NCBI RefSeq assembly: GCF_016804325.1 | Contig: NZ_CP043627.1 | Location: 1,997,001-2,061,000, forward strand | Origin: Methylobacterium aquaticum | GTDB taxonomy: Bacteria; Pseudomonadota; Alphaproteobacteria; Rhizobiales; Beijerinckiaceae | Reading direction: 5' to 3' | Length of the DNA stretch: 64,000 bases | Shown: positions 59,833 to 64,000 of the stretch, piece by piece | How the letters are laid out: the number at the start of each line of letters is the position of its first letter | How positions within the stretch are numbered: position 1 is the stretch's first letter | Notes under the pieces: generated by a model | What the model was told of the DNA's origin: nothing | Database searches by the model: none | What the model saw: only the letters and a program-made list of their open reading frames with translations | Program-made: the position numbers and the translations under genes

Positions 59833-60390
59833 GGATCTGAAGGACGGGTACACCCGCGGCTCAAGAAGCACTACGAGGAAGTGGTGCGTCCGAAGCTGAT
59901 CGAGGAGTTCGGCTACACGAACCCGATGCAGGTGCCGGCGATCGAGAAGATCGTCGTCAACATGGGCGTCGGCGAGTCGACCCAGGACTCCAAGAAGGCC
60001 ACCGTGGCCGCCGAGGATCTCGGCCTGATCGTCGGCCAGAAGCCGGTCATCACCCGGGCCCGCAAGGCGATCGCGACCTTCAAGGTCCGCGAGAACATGC
60101 CGATCGGCTGCAAGGTCACGCTGCGCAAGCAGCGGATGTACGAGTTCATGGACCGCCTGATCACCATCGCGCTGCCGCGCGTGCGTGACTTCCGCGGCCT
60201 GAACCCGAAGTCGTTCGACGGGCGCGGCAACTACGCCCTCGGGATCAAGGAGCACCTGGTGTTCCCCGAGATCAACTACGACAAGGCCCAGAACACCTGG
60301 GGCATGGACATCGTCGTGGCGACCACCGCCAAGACCGATGCCGAGGCCCGGGCGCTCCTGAAGCACTTCAACTTCCCGTTCCGGCAGTGA
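59825..60390 (+). CDS. rplE: 50S ribosomal protein L5, apparent one-base frameshift near its start
   Basis: The expected start is the ATG at 59825 ([10 protein letters not shown]), but the frame breaks at 59853-59855 (ACACCCGCGG where ACACCCCGCGG is expected). One added C gives an uninterrupted 188-aa L5; without it the main frame is open only from a GTG at 59881 (169 aa). The remainder is normal, including [19 protein letters not shown] and [21 protein letters not shown]5 binds 5S rRNA and is essential, so a sequencing indel is likelier than a real mutation. Confidence 0.93.
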
Positions 60391-60431
60391 GGGCGTTCCG
60401 CCCCCATACGCGGACACTGGAGAGCTAGAAC

Positions 60432-60737
60432 ATGGCTAAGACGAGCAAGATCGAGAAGAACAAGCAGCGGCGGGAGCTCGTGAAGCGCTACGCGCCGAAG
60501 CGCGAGGCGCTGCTGGCGACCGCCAACGACGAGTCGCTGTCGATGGAGGAGCGCTTCGAGGCGCGCCTCAAGCTGGCGGAGCTGCCCCGCAATTCCAGCG
60601 CGACCCGCATCCGCAACCGCTGCGAGATGACCGGCCGTCCCCGGGCTTACTACCGCAAGCTCGGCATCTCCCGCGTCGCCCTCCGCGACCTGGGATCCCG
60701 GGGTCTGATCCCGGGCCTGGTCAAGTCCAGCTGGTAA
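60432..60737 (+). CDS. rpsN: 30S ribosomal protein S14
   Basis: 101 aa. The long form without zinc-binding CxxC pairs. [20 protein letters not shown] start and signature [20 protein letters not shown]. Located in the 30S head. Confidence 0.97.
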   Translation: MAKTSKIEKNKQRRELVKRYAPKREALLATANDESLSMEERFEARLKLAELPRNSSATRIRNRCEMTGRPRAYYRKLGISRVALRDLGSRGLIPGLVKSSW

Positions 60738-60753
60738 GGGGAGCGCGCCACAG

Positions 60754-61149
60754 ATGATCAACGATCCCGTGGGCGATATGCTCACCCGCATCCGCAACGG
60801 CCAGATGCGCCGTCGCAATGTCGTGCAGACCCCCGGCTCCAAGCTGCGGGCCCGCGTCCTCGACGTGCTGAAGTCCGAGGGCTACATCCGCGACTACGCC
60901 ACGACCGACTACGGCAACGGGCGCACCGAGTTCGCCATCGAACTCAAGTACTTCGACGGCCAGCCGGTGATCCGCTCTATCGAGCGCGTCTCCAAGCCGG
61001 GCCGCCGGGTCTACTCGTCGGTCGATACCCTGCCGCGCGTCGCCGACGGCCTGGGCATCACCATCGTCTCCACCCCTCAGGGCGTCATGGCCGACCACGA
61101 GGCGCGCGAGCGCAACGTCGGCGGCGAGGTGCTCTGCAAGGTCTTCTGA
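60754..61149 (+). CDS. rpsH: 30S ribosomal protein S8
   Basis: 131 aa. Starts [17 protein letters not shown], one residue shorter than the common MSxNDP start. C-terminal [18 protein letters not shown] is intact. Binds 16S helix 21 and is the spc-operon repressor in E. coli. Confidence 0.97.
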   Translation: MINDPVGDMLTRIRNGQMRRRNVVQTPGSKLRARVLDVLKSEGYIRDYATTDYGNGRTEFAIELKYFDGQPVIRSIERVSKPGRRVYSSVDTLPRVADGLGITIVSTPQGVMADHEARERNVGGEVLCKVF

Positions 61150-61185
61150 CCTGCAGACCCTGACAGCCGAAAAGGAAAGACGAGC

Positions 61186-61718
61186 ATGTCCCGCGTAGGC
61201 AAGAAGCCCGTGACCGTCCCGGCCGGCGTGACCGCCACCGTCGACGGCCAGAACGTCAAGATCAAGGGCCAGAAGGGCGAGCTGAACTTCCGCGTTCCCG
61301 ACCAGGTGTCGGTGACCCAGGAGAACGGCGCGATCTCGGTCCAGCCCGGTCGCAGACCAAGGAGGCCCGCGCGATGTGGGGCCTCTCCCGCGCCCAGGTG
61401 TCGAACCTGGTCGAGGGGGTGACCAAGGGCTACGAGAAGAAGCTGGAGATCAGCGGCGTCGGTTACCGCGCCGCCGTCGCCGGCAAGGTTCTCAAGCTGT
61501 CGCTCGGTTACAGCCACGACGTCGAGTACGCGATCCCCGAGGGGATCACGATCGTGACGCCGAAGCCGGTCGAGATCGTCGTCACCGGCATCGACAAGCA
61601 GCGCGTCGGCCAGGTCGCGGCGGAGATCCGCGACTATCGCGGCCCCGAGCCCTACAAGGGCAAGGGCGTGAAGTATGCCGGCGAGTTCATCTTCCGCAAG
61701 GAAGGCAAGAAGAAGTAA
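61186..61718 (+). CDS. rplF: 50S ribosomal protein L6, apparent one-base frameshift
   Basis: Two frames make up one L6. The first (61186 on, [15 protein letters not shown]) runs to about residue 53 and the second continues from [16 protein letters not shown] to the stop at 61718. The break is at 61345-61347 (CAGCCCGGTCGC where CAGCCCCGGTCGC is expected); one added C restores [14 protein letters not shown] and gives 177 aa, the normal length. As L6 is needed for growth in most bacteria, this is probably a sequencing error of the same type as in rplE. Confidence 0.93.
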
Positions 61719-61728
61719 GGACCGCCGG

Positions 61729-62091
61729 ATGTCTCGCAAAATCGAACTGCTCGATCGGCGCCGCGCGCGCGTCCGGCGGGCGATCCGCAAGGCGGCCAAC
61801 GGCCGTCCGCGGCTCTCGGTGTTCCGCTCCTCCAAGCAGATCTACGTCCAGGTCATCGACGACGCGACCGGCCACACGCTGGCCGCCGCCTCGAGCCTCG
61901 ACAAGGACCTGCGTGCCCGCCTCAAGACCGGCGCCGACAAGGCCGCCGCGACCGAGGTCGGCAAGCTGGTGGCGGAGCGCGCCAAGGCGGCCGGGGTGAC
62001 CCAGGTCATCTTCGACCGCTCGGGCTACCTCTATCACGGCCGGGTCAAGGCCCTGGCCGACGCGGCCCGCGAGGGCGGCCTGGACTTCTGA
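61729..62091 (+). CDS. rplR: 50S ribosomal protein L18
   Basis: 120 aa from the ATG at 61729 ([19 protein letters not shown]). Conserved [18 protein letters not shown] and [20 protein letters not shown]. Binds 5S rRNA with L5. A 157-bp gap with short palindromes separates it from rpsE. Confidence 0.97.
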   Translation: MSRKIELLDRRRARVRRAIRKAANGRPRLSVFRSSKQIYVQVIDDATGHTLAAASSLDKDLRARLKTGADKAAATEVGKLVAERAKAAGVTQVIFDRSGYLYHGRVKALADAAREGGLDF

Positions 62092-62248
62092 TCCCGGCGA
62101 GAGGGGAGGGCGCCCACGCGGCGCCGCCCCGTCGGGATCGGCACGATGTCCCATGAGGCGAGGGGGCCCGGGGGCTCCCTCTCTCATTACGGCGGATGAC
62201 ACACTAGCGAGCGGGACCGCCGCCCGCGTCAGTCGATGGACACACAAC

Positions 62249-62830
62249 ATGGCACGTGAGCGTGAGGGTCGTCGCCGCGACGACCGCGAGGAGCGCGACA
62301 GCGAGTTCGTGGACAAGCTCGTCCACATCAACCGCGTCGCGAAGGTGGTGAAGGGCGGCCGTCGCTTCGGCTTCGCGGCTCTCGTCGTCGTCGGCGACCA
62401 GAAGGGTCGCGTCGGTTTCGGTCACGGCAAGGCCCGTGAGGTTCCCGAGGCCATCCGCAAGGCGACGGAAGCCGCCAAGCGCGGTCTCGTCCGCGTGGCG
62501 CTCCGCGAGGGTCGTACGCTGCACCACGACGTGCAGGGCCGTCACGGCGCCGGCAAGGTCATCCTGCGTGCGGCTCCGGCCGGTACCGGCATCATCGCCG
62601 GCGGCCCGATGCGCGCCGTCTTCGAGACGCTGGGCATGCAGGACGTCGTGGCGAAGTCGCTCGGCTCCTCGAACCCCTACAACCTCGTGCGCGCCACCTT
62701 CGACGCGCTGAAGAACGAGGATTCGCCCCGTTCGGTCGCGGCCCGCCGCGGTCTCAAGGTCTCGGCCCTGCAGGCCCGTCGTCGCGACGCCGACTCGGCC
62801 CCCTCGGCCGATTCGGCCGACGCCGCGTAA
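62249..62830 (+). CDS. rpsE: 30S ribosomal protein S5
   Basis: 193 aa from the ATG at 62249 ([17 protein letters not shown]). dsRBD-like fold with [18 protein letters not shown], then [20 protein letters not shown]. Arg-rich head and Ala/Ser/Asp-rich tail are lineage features. It affects decoding accuracy with S4 and S12. Confidence 0.97.
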   Translation: MAREREGRRRDDREERDSEFVDKLVHINRVAKVVKGGRRFGFAALVVVGDQKGRVGFGHGKAREVPEAIRKATEAAKRGLVRVALREGRTLHHDVQGRHGAGKVILRAAPAGTGIIAGGPMRAVFETLGMQDVVAKSLGSSNPYNLVRATFDALKNEDSPRSVAARRGLKVSALQARRRDADSAPSADSADAA

Positions 62831-62842
62831 GGGAGGCACGAG

Positions 62843-63034
62843 ATGGCTGAGAAGACCGTCCGCGTGCAGCAGATCGGCTCCCCGATCCGCCGCGAGGCCA
62901 GCCAGCGTCAGACGCTGATCGGCCTGAAACTGAACAAGATGCACCGCATCGCCACGCTCGAGGACACCCCGTCTGTCCGCGGCATGATCGCGAAGGTGCA
63001 TCACCTCGTGCGCGTTCTCGACGACGCGGCGTGA
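62843..63034 (+). CDS. rpmD: 50S ribosomal protein L30
   Basis: 63 aa. [38 protein letters not shown] core and [16 protein letters not shown] end. Between rpsE (12 bp) and rplO (10 bp) as usual. Confidence 0.97.
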   Translation: MAEKTVRVQQIGSPIRREASQRQTLIGLKLNKMHRIATLEDTPSVRGMIAKVHHLVRVLDDAA

Positions 63035-63044
63035 GGAGGGCACG

Positions 63045-63533
63045 ATGAAGCTCAACGAAATCCGTGACAACGAAGGCGCAACCAAGAAGCGGATGCGCGT
63101 CGGCCGTGGTATCGGCTCCGGCAAGGGCAAGACCGGCGGCCGCGGCGTGAAGGGCCAGAAGGCGCGCTCCGGCGTCGCCATCAAGGGCTTCGAGGGCGGC
63201 CAGATGCCGCTCCACCGTCGCCTGCCCAAGCGCGGCTTCAACAACCCGGGCGCGACCGACCTCAACGCGGTCAATATCGGGCGCATCCAGGAGGCCGTCG
63301 ATGCCGGCCGCCTGGACGCCTCGGCGCCCGTGACCCTCGAGGCGCTGATCGCCGCCGGCGTGGTCTCCAAGGCCCGCGACGGCGTGAAGATCCTCGGCGT
63401 TGGCGAGCTCACCGCCAAGCTGACCTTCCAGGTCTCCCGCGCGTCCAAGTCGGCCGTCGAGGCGATCGAGAAGGCCGGCGGCTCGGTGACTCAGTCGCTC
63501 GCGACCGCCGACGAGGCTGTTGCGTCGGCGTAA
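63045..63533 (+). CDS. rplO: 50S ribosomal protein L15
   Basis: 162 aa. Gly/Lys/Arg-rich N-terminus with [18 protein letters not shown] and [18 protein letters not shown]. Assembly protein of the 50S subunit. A 135-bp gap follows before secY. Confidence 0.97.
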   Translation: MKLNEIRDNEGATKKRMRVGRGIGSGKGKTGGRGVKGQKARSGVAIKGFEGGQMPLHRRLPKRGFNNPGATDLNAVNIGRIQEAVDAGRLDASAPVTLEALIAAGVVSKARDGVKILGVGELTAKLTFQVSRASKSAVEAIEKAGGSVTQSLATADEAVASA

Positions 63534-63668
63534 GCCACACTTTAAGTCACCGATCATCGGCGGCGGCCCGTGCTTCCAGCGCGAGGCCGCCGCTCGTGTT
63601 TTGGGGGGTGCTGACGCATCCCTGACCGCGGCCCGCCGCGGATCCCGATCCCTGAGGACACGTCACCC

Positions 63669-64000
63669 ATGGCCTCTGCAGCCGAGCAGCTCGCCGCCAA
63701 CCTCAATTTCGGCGCCATCGCCAAGGCCGAAGAGCTCAAGAAGCGCATCTGGTTCACCCTGGGCGCCCTGATCGTCTACCGGCTCGGGACCTACATCCCG
63801 CTGCCCGGCATCGATCCCGACGCCTTGCGCCAGAGCTTCGCCAATGCCCAGGGCGGCGTGCTCGGCCTGTTCAACATGTTCTCCGGCGGTGCCGTCGAGC
63901 GCATGGCGATCTTCGCGCTCAACATCATGCCGTACATCTCCGCGTCGATCATCGTGCAGCTGCTCACCTCGGTGGTGCCGTCGCTCGAGGCGCTGAAGAA
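63669..64000 (+). CDS. secY: Preprotein translocase subunit SecY (5' part, cut by window end)
   Basis: The first 110 codons are present. Start MASAAEQLAANLNFGAIAKA, cytosolic N-tail, first membrane span with RIWFTLGALIVYRLGTYIPL, plug region GGVLGLFNMFSGGAVERMAI and second span NIMPYISASIIVQLL. Forms the protein-conducting channel with SecE (34328) and SecG. Confidence 0.97.
   Translation, partial: MASAAEQLAANLNFGAIAKAEELKKRIWFTLGALIVYRLGTYIPLPGIDPDALRQSFANAQGGVLGLFNMFSGGAVERMAIFALNIMPYISASIIVQLLTSVVPSLEALK

Noticed and set aside
59881..60390. rplE as a naturally shorter L5 from the GTG at 59881
   Set aside because: An intact L5 N-terminus is encoded just upstream in the other frame, and one added C in a C-run joins the two, so a frameshift explains it better.

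Overview
The window looks like chromosomal DNA of a high-GC alphaproteobacterium of the Hyphomicrobiales, most probably a Methylobacterium-type organism. The evidence is the very GC-rich codon use, a class I lysyl-tRNA synthetase, a HpnP-like radical SAM enzyme (2-methylhopanoid type), an alphaproteobacterial GAAC-N7-GAAC LexA box, and the order tuf / tRNA-Trp / secE-nusG / rplKA / rplJL / rpoBC / rpsLG-fusA-tuf / S10-spc. The genus is an inference.

Layout. 1-3.6 kb: the 3' part of a Cu+-type P1B ATPase (one-base frameshift), a PAS-GGDEF diguanylate cyclase and a mandelate racemase/muconate lactonizing family enzyme. 3.9-7.4 kb: a CUT1-type sugar ABC importer (binding protein and two permeases, no ATPase), transcribed divergently from the racemase-family gene. 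7.4-9.9 kb: an AT-rich island holding two overlapping genes, a DUF262 (GmrS/ParB-like) protein and a HEPN-type protein with an RNxxxH motif. This is the best candidate for an undescribed defence or toxin-like module. 9.9-17.2 kb: a five-gene peptide ABC importer on the minus strand and a divergent M20 amidohydrolase. 17.3-23.2 kb: ALDH7-type dehydrogenase, asd (with a possible Thr-rich leader peptide), two hypothetical proteins and serA. 23.7-32.4 kb: SCO1-like protein, a family 2 glycosyltransferase, an orphan binding protein, two SDRs, a luciferase-like monooxygenase, class I lysS and a small exported protein with a LexA box over its promoter.

32.5-64 kb is the core translation/transcription cluster: tuf1, tRNA-Trp(CCA), secE, nusG, rplK, rplA, [HpnP-like radical SAM gene], rplJ, rplL, rpoB, rpoC, then the str operon (rpsL, rpsG, fusA, tuf2), the S10 operon (rpsJ to rpsQ) and the spc operon (rplN to secY, cut by the window end). 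An intrinsic terminator marks the S10/spc boundary. Two near-identical tuf genes lie about 20 kb apart.

Three genes (the ATPase, rplE and rplF) each carry one apparent missing base in a G or C run. Because rplE and rplF are essential, this points to uncorrected sequencing indels. Three copies of a nested palindromic intergenic repeat and one MITE-like element are also present.
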